Source: Micromonospora chersina
GTDB lineage: Bacteria > Actinomycetota > Actinomycetes > Mycobacteriales > Micromonosporaceae
Assembly (NCBI RefSeq): GCF_900091475.1
Contig: NZ_FMIB01000002.1
Span: 2,852,001 to 2,916,000 of the forward strand
DNA: 64,000 nt
Reading direction: 5' to 3'
The notes under the pieces are model-generated. The model did no database searches, had not been told where the DNA came from, and saw nothing but the letters and a program-made list of their open reading frames with translations. The translations under genes and the position numbers were made by a program. Each line of letters starts with the position of its first letter. Within the stretch, counting starts at the first letter, position 1. Below, one piece after another: positions 19,976 to 27,979 of the stretch.

Positions 19976-20013
19976 TTTCCTTCACCGACACCGCTCGATT
20001 TCCGACGCGTGAC
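19976..20013 (-). promoter_or_regulatory. GlnR-type box upstream of amt
   Basis: On the minus strand the order is GTCAC-n6-GAAAT-n6-GTGTC-n6-GGAAA, which follows the actinobacterial GlnR pattern (gTnAC-n6-GaAAc, twice, with n6 between). The site ends about 92 nt before the amt start. In Streptomyces and mycobacteria GlnR activates amt-glnB-glnD under nitrogen limitation. Two of the four half-sites deviate by one or two bases. Confidence 0.62.
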
Positions 20014-20063
20014 GGGTTGTTTCCGGCGTGTGAAGAACGACGATCTTGCCTGGGGAAAACGGA

Positions 20064-20099
20064 AGGAGTGGCCGGTCCCACGCGGAACCGGCCACTCCT
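20064..20099 (-). terminator. Terminator of the ftsY-phosphotransferase unit
   Basis: A perfect 13-bp stem (20064-20076 with 20087-20099) lies just after the phosphotransferase stop. On the minus strand it is followed by TCCGTTTTCCCC. This is a good intrinsic terminator by actinobacterial standards. Confidence 0.7.
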
Positions 20100-20112
20100 C
20101 CTCGACAGGCGG

Positions 20113-20976
20113 TCAGCGCAGGGCGTACTCCAGGGCGTGCCGCTCGTAGTCGAGCAGCCGCAGGTCGCGCATGGGCCGGCGCAGGTGGCCCTTGTGCACG
20201 ATCCGGACGAACGCGGGCTCGCCGGCGGCGGCCATCCGCCGGATGCCCTCCACGTGGTCGACGATCCGCTTGCGGATGGTCCGGATGAGCCGGTGCCGGT
20301 CCCGCGGGATCAGCCCGTACGCGTCGGCGAAGAGGCGCAGCCGGCGCGGCCGGTCCGGGTGCTTCCAGCCGAGGGTGATCGAGTCCCGGTCGGAGAAGAT
20401 CGGCACCCAGGTCCAGGCCGCGTACGCCACGTCGTAGATCCGGGCGCCGGGCGAGGCCAGGTCGAAGTCGATCAGCCCGAGGGTGCCGTCGGGCCGCCAG
20501 ATCACGTTGTGCGGGGCGGCGTCGTGGTGGCAGATCACCTCGGTGTCCGGCGGGGGCGGGCCGAACGAGCGCCAGACCGCCCCGGGCGGCGGGGTGAAGC
20601 CGTACTGGGCGTCGTGGAACATCCGCAGCATGGTCGCCACGGTGACCAGGGCCTCGTCGGTGACCCAGTGCGGGGCGAGGGGGTACTCCCCGCACTCCCC
20701 CTCCAGGTACGACAGGACCTCGCGGTTGCGCTCGTCCATGCCCAGGGCGCGGGGCGCGCCGGTGAAGCCGACGTACTCCAGGTGGCGCAGCAGCGCGTGC
20801 ACCGAGGGGGTCCACGGGCCCGCGTTGCGCCGGACCGTGTCGCCCACCCGGACGACGGTGCTCACGTTCCCGCCGTGCAGCGGGATCTCCTGCGAAGTCA
20901 CGTACGGTCTCCCGAGGCGTGGCGACGGGTGGCTGGGGTCGCGCCACCCCGCGTAGGCGCGATCGTCAGTCGTCAC
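20113..20976 (-). CDS. Aminoglycoside phosphotransferase-like kinase
   Basis: The 287-aa protein has the APH/choline-kinase fold signature: catalytic loop HHDAAPHNVI (HxDxxxxN) near residue 150 and the Mg-binding LIDFDLA about 18 residues later. The N-terminal lobe has HGGNVSTVVRVGDTVRR, typical of actinobacterial APH-like proteins of unknown substrate. An aminoglycoside target is not supported by anything here; many relatives phosphorylate small metabolites. It starts 7 nt after ftsY and is probably cotranscribed with it. Confidence 0.85.
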   Translation of the reverse strand: MTTDDRAYAGWRDPSHPSPRLGRPYVTSQEIPLHGGNVSTVVRVGDTVRRNAGPWTPSVHALLRHLEYVGFTGAPRALGMDERNREVLSYLEGECGEYPLAPHWVTDEALVTVATMLRMFHDAQYGFTPPPGAVWRSFGPPPPDTEVICHHDAAPHNVIWRPDGTLGLIDFDLASPGARIYDVAYAAWTWVPIFSDRDSITLGWKHPDRPRRLRLFADAYGLIPRDRHRLIRTIRKRIVDHVEGIRRMAAAGEPAFVRIVHKGHLRRPMRDLRLLDYERHALEYALR

Positions 20977-20983
20977 GTCGAGG

Positions 20984-22177
20984 CTACGCGTCCCGGGCGA
21001 GCGGCTCAGTGCCGAGCAGCGCGTCGACGAACTGCGCCGGGTCGAACGGGGCCAGGTCGTCGGGGCCCTCGCCGAGGCCGACGAGCTTCACCGGGATGCC
21101 CAGCTTGCGCTGCACGGCGATCACGATGCCGCCCTTGGCGGTCCCGTCGAGCTTGGTCAGCACCACGCCCGTCACGTTGACCACCTCGGTGAAGACCCGG
21201 GCCTGCTCCAGGCCGTTCTGGCCGGTGGTGGCGTCGAGCACCAGCAGGGTCTCGTCGATCGGGCCGTGCTTCTCCACGACCCGCTTGACCTTGCCCAGCT
21301 CGTCCATGAGGCCGACCTTGTTCTGAAGCCGGCCGGCGGTGTCCACCAGCACGGTGTCGACGGCCGTGTCGATGCCCCGCTTGACCGCGTCGAAGGCGAC
21401 GCTGGCCGGGTCGGCGGCCTCGGGGCCGCGGACGGTCTCCGCGCCCACCCGGCCGCCCCAGGTCTCCAGCTGGTCGGCGGCGGCGGCCCGGAAGGTGTCG
21501 GCCGCGCCGAGCAGCACGGTCCGGCCGTCCGCGATGAGCACCCGGGCGATCTTGCCGCAGGTGGTGGTCTTGCCGGCGCCGTTGACACCGACCACCAGCA
21601 GCACCGCCGGGACGCCCTCCTTGGGGGCGGTCTTCAGCGACCGGTCCAGGGTGGGGTCGAGCGCGTTGACCAGTTCGGCGGCGAGCAGCGTGCGCAGCTC
21701 GTCGACCGACCGGGTGCCGAGCACCCGGGTCCGCTCGCGCAGCCGGTCGACGATCTCCCGGGTGGAGTCGATGCCGACGTCGGCGGTGATCAGGCTGTCC
21801 TCGATCTCCTCCCAGGTGTCCTCGTCGAGGCGGTCCCGGCTGAGCAGGCCGAGCAGGCCCTTGCCGAAGACGTTCTGCGAGCGGGACAGCCGGGAGCGCA
21901 GCCGGACCAGCCGGCCGGCGGTGGGCTCGGGGACCTCGATGGTGGGCAGCGGCGGCGCCTCGACCACGGGCGGCGGCTCGACCAGGACGCCGGTGCGCAG
22001 GTCCGACTCCGCCGCTTCGACAGGCGGCCCGGCCAGGTCCTCCTCGGCCCTGGTGTCGACCTCCGTCTCCGGCAGCGGCGGCTCGGGGCGCCGGCGCAGC
22101 CGGGGCACCACGAGGCTGAGGCCGCCGAGGATCAGCGCCACGAGCAGGGCGAGTGCGACGAGGAGGTATTCCTTCAT
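20984..22177 (-). CDS. ftsY: Signal recognition particle receptor FtsY
   Basis: FtsY docks SRP-ribosome complexes at the membrane. The 397-aa protein begins with a true membrane segment (MKEYLLVALALLVALILG), then an acidic Pro/Glu-rich linker (about 30-95), the N domain and the GTPase domain with VVGVNGAGKTTTCGKIA, DTAGR and LTKLDGTAKGG. The N-terminal membrane anchor is usual in actinobacteria. The ATG at 22177 is preferred because it begins this segment. Ffh, its partner, is encoded about 9 kb downstream. Confidence 0.97.
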   Translation of the reverse strand: MKEYLLVALALLVALILGGLSLVVPRLRRRPEPPLPETEVDTRAEEDLAGPPVEAAESDLRTGVLVEPPPVVEAPPLPTIEVPEPTAGRLVRLRSRLSRSQNVFGKGLLGLLSRDRLDEDTWEEIEDSLITADVGIDSTREIVDRLRERTRVLGTRSVDELRTLLAAELVNALDPTLDRSLKTAPKEGVPAVLLVVGVNGAGKTTTCGKIARVLIADGRTVLLGAADTFRAAAADQLETWGGRVGAETVRGPEAADPASVAFDAVKRGIDTAVDTVLVDTAGRLQNKVGLMDELGKVKRVVEKHGPIDETLLVLDATTGQNGLEQARVFTEVVNVTGVVLTKLDGTAKGGIVIAVQRKLGIPVKLVGLGEGPDDLAPFDPAQFVDALLGTEPLARDA

Positions 22178-22323
22178 GCCCGAAATCCTGTCAGATGCCG
22201 GCGACGGCGTCCCACTCACCGCCTCGGCACGTGAACAAGCTGCGGGTACGCTCGCGGCTGGAAGGCGTGCCGCAACCGCCGGCCGGGTAGGAAAGGGTTA
22301 ATGATCTTCGTCGGAGGTGCGCC

Positions 22324-24036
22324 GTGACCGGTCCCCGTCTGCTCATCGGCCCGCTCCTGCGCCGGGTCGTGGGCACGCGCGCCACCGTCTGGGTGGAGAC
22401 CAGCGCGCCCGCGATGGTCACCGTCCGCACGGCCGGCGGGGCCACCGGCAGCGCCCCCACCTTCTCGGCGTACGACCACCACTACGCGATCGTGGTGGTG
22501 TCGGGGCTGACCCCGGACAGCAGCACCACCTACGAGGTGCTCATCGACGACGTGGTGGCCTGGCCGGTGCCGGAGAGCGGCTTCCCGGCCAGCGTGATCC
22601 GGACCCGGGCGGAGGACGACCGGGACCAGCCGGTGACCCTGCTCTTCGGCTCCTGCCGGGAGACCACCCAGCACGCCACGGCCCGCCGGCTGCCCCCGGA
22701 CGCCCTCGACGCGTACGCCCGGCGGCAGATCGCCACCCCCGACCCGGGCTCGCTGCCCGACCTGCTGGTGCTCCTCGGCGACCAGGTCTACGCCGACGAG
22801 ACCTCGCCGACCGTGCGCCGGCTGCTCAAGCGGCGGCGCCGCCGCCCGAAGGGCGCCCCGGCCACCCAGGTGGTCAGCTTCGACGAGTACACCAAGCTCT
22901 ACCTGGAGTCCTGGCGCGACCCGGAGATCCGCTGGCTGCTCTCCACCGTGCCGAGCGTGATGATCTTCGACGACCACGAGATCATCGACGACTGGAACAC
23001 CTCGGCGTCCTGGCGGGCGGACATGCGCACCCAGCCCTGGTGGGCGGAGCGGATTCGCAGCGGCCTGGCCTCCTACTGGGTCTACCAGCACCTGGGCAAC
23101 CTCGCCCCGGACGAGATCGCCGCCGACCCGGTGTACGCCAAGGTGATGGCCGCCGAGGACGCCACCGGCGTGCTGCACGAGTTCGGCGAGCGGGTCGACA
23201 CGGAGGCCGACGTCGCGCACGACACCGAGCGCTGGCGCGCCGTGCAGTACCAGTGGAGCTACGCGCTGGACCTGGGGCGGACCCGCCTGGTCATGCTGGA
23301 CAACCGCTCCAGCCGGGTCCTCGAACCCGGCAGCCGGGCCATGCTGCCGCCCGGCGAGTGGTCGTGGTTCCTGGACCGGGCGCACGGCGTCTACGACCAC
23401 CTGGTGGTCGGCGCCTCGTTGCCCTGGCTGCTGCCGCCCGGCATCCACCACGTGGAGTCGTGGAACGAGAAGCTCGCCGACTCCCGCCGGCCCTGGGTCG
23501 CCAAGCTGGCCGAGCAGATGCGGCGGGCCTGGGACCTGGAGCACTGGGCCTCGTTCCGGCGCTCCTTCGAGGCGCTGGGCGAGCTGTTCGCCCGGCTGGG
23601 CAGCGGCACGGCGCCGCGCGAGGGGGCGCGGGTCGGCGCCGGCCCGGCGTACTCGCGGCCGGCCTCGATCAGCGTGCTCTCCGGGGACGTGCACCACTCG
23701 TACGTGGCCCGGGCCCGGTTCGCCGACCGGAGCGTACGCACCCCCGTGCACCAGCTCACCTGCTCCCCGATCCACAACCAGGTGCCGGCCGGGATGCGCC
23801 CGCTCATGAAGCTGGGCTGGAATCCGGGGCCGGCCGGCGCGGCCCGGGCGCTGGCCCGCTCGGCCGGGGTGCGCCGCCCGCTGGTGCGGTGGAAGAAGCT
23901 GGCCGGACCCTACTTCGGCAACGCGGTGGCCACGCTGACCCACGAGGGCCGGACGGCCGACGTGGTGATCGAGGGCACCACGAGCGACGGGCACCTGCGC
24001 ACCGTGGCGCGGCAGCGGCTCAGCGACGAGGGGTGA
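22324..24036 (+). CDS. PhoD-like alkaline phosphatase family protein
   Basis: The 570-aa protein starts at GTG behind GGAGG. Family motifs are FGSCRETT near residue 102, LLGDQVYADE near 150 and FDDHEIIDDW near 217, with a late SGDVHHSY; together these are the PhoD metallophosphatase core with an N-terminal fibronectin-like domain. Classical PhoD is Tat-exported, but no twin-arginine signal or hydrophobic segment is present here, so it should be cytoplasmic. Substrate is unknown; a phosphodiester is likely for the fold. A MarR gene follows after 13 nt. Confidence 0.88.
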   Translation: MTGPRLLIGPLLRRVVGTRATVWVETSAPAMVTVRTAGGATGSAPTFSAYDHHYAIVVVSGLTPDSSTTYEVLIDDVVAWPVPESGFPASVIRTRAEDDRDQPVTLLFGSCRETTQHATARRLPPDALDAYARRQIATPDPGSLPDLLVLLGDQVYADETSPTVRRLLKRRRRRPKGAPATQVVSFDEYTKLYLESWRDPEIRWLLSTVPSVMIFDDHEIIDDWNTSASWRADMRTQPWWAERIRSGLASYWVYQHLGNLAPDEIAADPVYAKVMAAEDATGVLHEFGERVDTEADVAHDTERWRAVQYQWSYALDLGRTRLVMLDNRSSRVLEPGSRAMLPPGEWSWFLDRAHGVYDHLVVGASLPWLLPPGIHHVESWNEKLADSRRPWVAKLAEQMRRAWDLEHWASFRRSFEALGELFARLGSGTAPREGARVGAGPAYSRPASISVLSGDVHHSYVARARFADRSVRTPVHQLTCSPIHNQVPAGMRPLMKLGWNPGPAGAARALARSAGVRRPLVRWKKLAGPYFGNAVATLTHEGRTADVVIEGTTSDGHLRTVARQRLSDEG

Positions 24037-24049
24037 GTACCCTCTCAGG

Positions 24050-24475
24050 GTGGACGAGAGCCTGCGCGCCGTGGAGCACGAACTGACCGCGCTGCTGCGG
24101 CGCGGGCGCGCCCTGTCCTGGGAGATCGCCCGCGAGGTCCACCCCAACCTGGAGCCCAACGCCTACGGGCTGCTGCTCTGGCTGCGCCGGTCCGGCTCGA
24201 CCCGGCTCACCGACCTGGCCGGGAAGCTGGGCATCGGCAAGGGCACGCTGAGCCGGCAGATCGGCGGCCTGGAGGCGCTGGGCCTGGTCCGCCGCGACCC
24301 GGACCCGACCGACCGGCGCGCCGCCCAGCTCAGCCTCACCGAGGAGGGCACCCGCCGGTTCGACGCGGCACGGGCGGCCCGACTCGGACAGATCCGGCGC
24401 TCGCTCGAATCGTGGCCGAAACAGGACGTCGAGGACTTCGCCCGGCTCATGCACCGGTTCAACGAGACCTTCTGA
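24050..24475 (+). CDS. MarR family transcriptional regulator
   Basis: The 141-aa winged-helix regulator has LTDLAGKLGIGKGTLSRQI as recognition region and the DPTDRRAAQLSLTEEG wing typical of MarR. Its GTG start lies 13 nt after the PhoD-like stop. Two GTTGC-N5-GCAAC palindromes follow in the gap before the MDR pump gene, so it probably represses that pump. No strong Shine-Dalgarno is seen, which suggests coupling to the upstream gene. Confidence 0.92.
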   Translation: MDESLRAVEHELTALLRRGRALSWEIAREVHPNLEPNAYGLLLWLRRSGSTRLTDLAGKLGIGKGTLSRQIGGLEALGLVRRDPDPTDRRAAQLSLTEEGTRRFDAARAARLGQIRRSLESWPKQDVEDFARLMHRFNETF

Positions 24476-24515
24476 CCGGGTCCGCCCCGGAATAAGACCT
24501 GCGCCACGTGCGGTT

Positions 24516-24556
24516 GTTGCTTGAGGCAACCAAGCCATACGGTTGCCCGAGGCAAC
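24516..24556 (+). promoter_or_regulatory. Two operator-like palindromes before the MDR pump
   Basis: GTTGCTTGAGGCAAC (24516-24530) and GTTGCCCGAGGCAAC (24542-24556) are 5-bp inverted repeats with the same spacer end GAG. Their centres are 26 bp apart. They fill the 114-bp gap between marR and the pump gene. Paired dyads of this kind are typical MarR operators; binding by the neighbouring MarR is inferred. Confidence 0.65.
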
Positions 24557-24589
24557 CCCTTCCCCCGTCTTTCCCGGAGGCAATCCACG

Positions 24590-26209
24590 ATGACGCAGGC
24601 GACAGCGCCCACCCGGGCGACCGCCGTCGACATGTCCCACCGGCAGATCCTGGAGGCGCTCTCCGGCCTGCTGCTGGGCATGTTCGTCGCGATCCTCTCC
24701 TCCACGGTCGTCTCGAACGCGCTGCCGCGGATCATCACCGACCTCCACGGCGGCCAGTCCGCGTACACCTGGGTGGTCACCTCGACGCTGCTGGCGACCA
24801 CCGCGACCACCCCGATCTGGGGCAAGCTCGCCGACCTGACCAGCAAGAAGGTCCTCGTCCAGCTCGCCCTCGGCATCTTCGTGCTGGGCTCGGTGCTGGC
24901 CGGGCAGTCACACACCACCGGCGAGCTCATCGCCTGCCGGGTGGTGCAGGGCGTGGGCGCGGGCGGCCTGACCGCCCTGGCCCAGGTGATCATGGCGACG
25001 ATGATCGCGCCGCGCGAGCGCGGCCGGTACAGCGGCTACCTCGGCGCGGTCATGGCCGTGGGCACCATCGGCGGCCCGCTCATCGGCGGCGTCATCGTCG
25101 ACACCGACTGGCTCGGCTGGCGCTGGTGCTTCTACGTGGGCGTGCCGTTCGCCGTCCTCGCCCTCGTCGTGCTCCAGAAGACCCTGCACCTGCCGGTGGT
25201 CAAGCGCGAGGCGAAGATCGACTGGTGGGGCGCCACCCTCATCACCGCGGCCGTCTCCCTGCTGCTCATCTGGGTCACCCTGGCCGGCGACAAGTACGAC
25301 TGGATGTCCTGGCAGACCGCCGTCATGGTGGCCGGCGCCGTGCTGCTCGGCGCGCTCGCCCTGCGGGTGGAGAACCGGGCCGCCGAGCCCATGATCCCGC
25401 CGCGCCTGTTCCGCAACCGCACCATCACCCTCGCCGTGATCGCCAGCATCGCGGTCGGCGTGGGCATGTTCGGCGCCTCGGTATTCCTGGGCCAGTACTT
25501 CCAGATCAGCCGCGGCGAGAGCCCGACCATGTCCGGCCTCATGACCCTGCCGATGATCCTCGGCCTGCTGATCGCCTCCACCGTGGTCGGCCGGATCATC
25601 ACCAACACCGGCCGCTGGAAGCGGTACCTGGTGGCCGGCTCGGTGCTGCTCACCGCCGGCTTCGCGCTGATGGGCACCATGCGGGCGGACACCCCGTACT
25701 GGCGGCTCGCCGTGTTCATGGCGCTGATCGGCCTCGGCCTGGGCATGACCATGCAGAACCTGGTCCTCGCCGTGCAGAACACCGTCGGTCCGCACGAGCT
25801 CGGCGCCGCCAGCTCCGTGGTGGCGTTCTTCCGCAGCCTCGGCGGCGCCATCGGCGTGAGCGCGCTCGGCGCGATCCTCGGCCACAAGGTCAAGGACTAT
25901 CTCGCCGAGGGACTCGCCGGACTCGGCATCCCCGCCTCCAGCTCCGGCAGCGGCGGTAGCCTGCCCAACGTGCACACCCTGCCCGCACCGATCCGCGCGG
26001 TCGTCGAGGCCGCGTACGGGCACGGCGCCGGGGACATCTTCCTGGCCGCCGCCCCGTTCGGGCTGATCGCGCTCATCGCGGTGGTGTTCATCAAGGAGGT
26101 GCCGCTGCGCCGGACCAACGGCGACGCGGTCTCCGCCGAGGTCGAGCGCGAGTCGACAGTCGCGGCCGGCGCCGGCGCCCCGGTGGTACGCACCGGCGGG
26201 CGGGACTGA
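24590..26209 (+). CDS. MFS drug transporter, DHA2/EmrB type (14 TMS)
   Basis: This 539-aa proton antiporter should have 14 membrane segments. Motif C of antiporters is visible (GAVMAVGTIGGPLIGG), together with the SSTVVSNALPRI start of TMS1 and GRYSGYLG after TMS4. The ATG at 24590 follows GGAGG; the longer frame runs into the operator palindromes. It is preceded by marR and followed 4 nt later by a universal stress protein gene. Regulated multidrug efflux is the likely role. Confidence 0.93.
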   Translation: MTQATAPTRATAVDMSHRQILEALSGLLLGMFVAILSSTVVSNALPRIITDLHGGQSAYTWVVTSTLLATTATTPIWGKLADLTSKKVLVQLALGIFVLGSVLAGQSHTTGELIACRVVQGVGAGGLTALAQVIMATMIAPRERGRYSGYLGAVMAVGTIGGPLIGGVIVDTDWLGWRWCFYVGVPFAVLALVVLQKTLHLPVVKREAKIDWWGATLITAAVSLLLIWVTLAGDKYDWMSWQTAVMVAGAVLLGALALRVENRAAEPMIPPRLFRNRTITLAVIASIAVGVGMFGASVFLGQYFQISRGESPTMSGLMTLPMILGLLIASTVVGRIITNTGRWKRYLVAGSVLLTAGFALMGTMRADTPYWRLAVFMALIGLGLGMTMQNLVLAVQNTVGPHELGAASSVVAFFRSLGGAIGVSALGAILGHKVKDYLAEGLAGLGIPASSSGSGGSLPNVHTLPAPIRAVVEAAYGHGAGDIFLAAAPFGLIALIAVVFIKEVPLRRTNGDAVSAEVERESTVAAGAGAPVVRTGGRD

Positions 26210-26213
26210 CCCG

Positions 26214-26702
26214 ATGGACGCACCCGAGCGCGAGAGGTACGGCCCGGAGGCCCGGCCGCTGCCGTTCGAGCGCGGCACGGACGGGCCCCGGGTGGTACTG
26301 GTCGGCGTCGACGGCAGCCGCACCTCGCTGCGCGCCGCCTCGTACGCCGCCGGGCTGGCCCGCCGGCAGGGCTCCGGGCTGGTGGTGGTCTTCGTCAGCT
26401 CGCCCGCCCCGTACGCGGGCATCATGTCCGGAGTGGTGGCCGGGGCGGTCCAGCAGACCCACGACGAGCTGGCCGCCGAGCTGCGCGAGGAGTGCCGGCG
26501 CGGCGCCGAGGAGCTGGGCCTGCCGGTGACCTTCCTGTGCCGGCGCGGCGACGCGTACGCCGAGCTGTGCAAGGCGGCCGACGAGCACCGCGCGGACCTC
26601 GTGGTGGTCGGGTCGTCCGAGCAGGCCGGCCACAAGCTGGTCGGCTCGGTCGCCACCCGGCTGGTCCGCACCGGCCGCTGGCCGGTCGTGGTGGTGCCCT
26701 GA
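26214..26702 (+). CDS. Universal stress protein (UspA family)
   Basis: The 162-aa protein is a single Usp domain: VVLVGVDGSRTSLRAASYAA at the start and VVVGSSEQAGHKLVGSVATRLV at the end (quoted in part). The ATP-binding pattern G-2x-G-9x-G(S/T) is nearly kept, but the second Gly position is Glu, so ATP binding is uncertain. It follows the MFS pump by 4 nt and ends at a 54-bp repeat, so it is the last gene of the marR-pump unit. A role in stress adaptation is the family expectation only. Confidence 0.88.
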   Translation: MDAPERERYGPEARPLPFERGTDGPRVVLVGVDGSRTSLRAASYAAGLARRQGSGLVVVFVSSPAPYAGIMSGVVAGAVQQTHDELAAELREECRRGAEELGLPVTFLCRRGDAYAELCKAADEHRADLVVVGSSEQAGHKLVGSVATRLVRTGRWPVVVVP

Positions 26703-26704
26703 GC

Positions 26705-26758
26705 GCAAGGAAGGGCCCCCTGTTAACGCCTGGCGTTGTACAGGGGGCCCTTCCTAAC
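26705..26758 (+). repeat. 54-bp post-stop repeat, copy 3 (most symmetric)
   Basis: It begins 2 nt after the usp TGA with GCAAGGAAGGGCCCCC. A 16-bp outer stem (AGGAAGGGCCCCCTGT with ACAGGGGGCCCTTCCT) encloses a small inner AACG/CGTT stem. It ends 8 nt before the DinB start. It has the same orientation relative to the upstream gene as the copies at 6957 and 15758. Confidence 0.88.
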
Positions 26759-26766
26759 ATCGCGGG

Positions 26767-27297
26767 ATGACCTGGAGAGCACCCGAGATCGACCGCAGCC
26801 ACGAGCCCTACGTCGGTGACGAGCGCACCATGCTGGAAGGCTGGCTCGACTACCACCGCGACACCCTGCTCCACAAGTGCGCCGGCCTGACCGCCGAGCA
26901 GCTCCGGACGGCGAGCGTCGAGCCGTCCACCCTGACCCTGCTCGGGCTGGTCCGCCACATGGCCGACGTGGAGCGCTGGTGGTTCCGGATCCGCGCCGCC
27001 GGTGAGGACATCCCCGGCCTCTACGACGGCGACGAGGACCCGGACGCGGATTTGAACGCGATCGCCGACGCCGACCCGGCGGAGGCGTTCGCCACCCTCC
27101 GCGCCGAGATCGAGGCGGCCCGGAAGGCCGCCGCCGGCCTGTCGCTGGACCACACCTTCCGGCGCCCCCGTCGCGACGGCACCGCCGACGAGATGAGCCT
27201 CCGCTGGGTCTACGTGCACATGATCGAGGAGTACGCCCGACACAACGGCCACGCCGACCTGATCCGCGAGCGCATCGACGGCGTCACCGGCGACTGA
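26767..27297 (+). CDS. DinB/DUF664 family protein
   Basis: The 176-aa four-helix-bundle protein belongs to the DinB/DUF664 group, in which three His bind a metal. Candidate ligands are in RHMADVE (about residue 60) and in HMIEEYARHNGHAD near the C-terminus. In actinobacteria many members are mycothiol-dependent transferases or isomerases. The substrate is unknown. It begins directly after the 54-bp repeat and is convergent with the HAD gene. Confidence 0.87.
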   Translation: MTWRAPEIDRSHEPYVGDERTMLEGWLDYHRDTLLHKCAGLTAEQLRTASVEPSTLTLLGLVRHMADVERWWFRIRAAGEDIPGLYDGDEDPDADLNAIADADPAEAFATLRAEIEAARKAAAGLSLDHTFRRPRRDGTADEMSLRWVYVHMIEEYARHNGHADLIRERIDGVTGD

Positions 27298-27315
27298 CCC
27301 TCCCCGGCACGGCGA

Positions 27316-27350
27316 GGTGGCGGCGTCCCGGCCGACCGGAACCCGCCACC
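27316..27350. terminator. Hairpin between convergent DinB and HAD genes
   Basis: An 8-bp stem (GGTGGCGG 27316-27323 with CCGCCACC 27343-27350), with a smaller CCGG/CCGG pairing possible in the loop, fills the short gap between the convergent stops. There is no U-run. Confidence 0.45.
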
Positions 27351-27358
27351 CGGCCGGC

Positions 27359-27979
27359 TCAGTACGCCAGCGCCGCGCGCAGGTAGCGCAGGTCCGCGGG
27401 CCCGCTCCAGCGGTGCGCGGAGAGCCCGGCCACCCGGGCGCCGGCCACCGCACGGTCCTCGTCGTCGACGAACAGCACCCGCGCCGGCGGGGTCCCGAGC
27501 GCCTCGCAGGCCGCCTGGAAGTACTCCTTCGCCGGCTTGTGCACCCCGATCACCGAGGAGTTGACCACCACGTCCAGCTCGTCGGTGAGGTCCAGCGCGG
27601 CCAGGTCGGCGTCGAGCACGTCGGTGGCGTTGGTGCCCAGCCCGACCCGGACACCGGCCGACCGGACCTCCCGGATGAAGGCGAGCACGTCGGGGTCGAC
27701 CTCGCCGCGGTAGCGCTGCCACGCGTCCACCGCGGCCCGGGCCCGGCCCGCGTCGCCGACCGAGGGGGTGAGCGCCTCGGCCACGCTGTTCATCCACTCG
27801 GCGTGACTCACCTTGCCGGTGAGCACCGGCTGGAGCAGCCCCCAGGACATGGCGATCTCGCCGAGGACACCCTCGGTCAGCCCGTACTCCCGCTCGACCC
27901 GGGCGGCCACCGCCGGATCCCAGCGGCGCAGCACGCCGTCGAAGTCCACCAGGAGCGCCGTGGCGCGTTCCCGACTCAC
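27359..27979 (-). CDS. HAD superfamily hydrolase
   Basis: The 206-aa protein has all HAD motifs: DFDGVL (motif I, with the nucleophile Asp as the first D), LGTNATD (motif II), GVHKPAKEYF (motif III Lys) and LFVDDEDRAV (motif IV). A helical cap lies between motifs I and II. It should be a small-molecule phosphatase; the substrate is not readable. Its ATG overlaps the smc stop by 4 nt, so it is translated from the smc mRNA. Confidence 0.92.
   Translation of the reverse strand: MSRERATALLVDFDGVLRRWDPAVAARVEREYGLTEGVLGEIAMSWGLLQPVLTGKVSHAEWMNSVAEALTPSVGDAGRARAAVDAWQRYRGEVDPDVLAFIREVRSAGVRVGLGTNATDVLDADLAALDLTDELDVVVNSSVIGVHKPAKEYFQAACEALGTPPARVLFVDDEDRAVAGARVAGLSAHRWSGPADLRYLRAALAY

Noticed and set aside
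20113..20976. Aminoglycoside resistance gene
   Set aside because: The APH fold is clear, but family members with this context act on many substrates; nothing here shows resistance.
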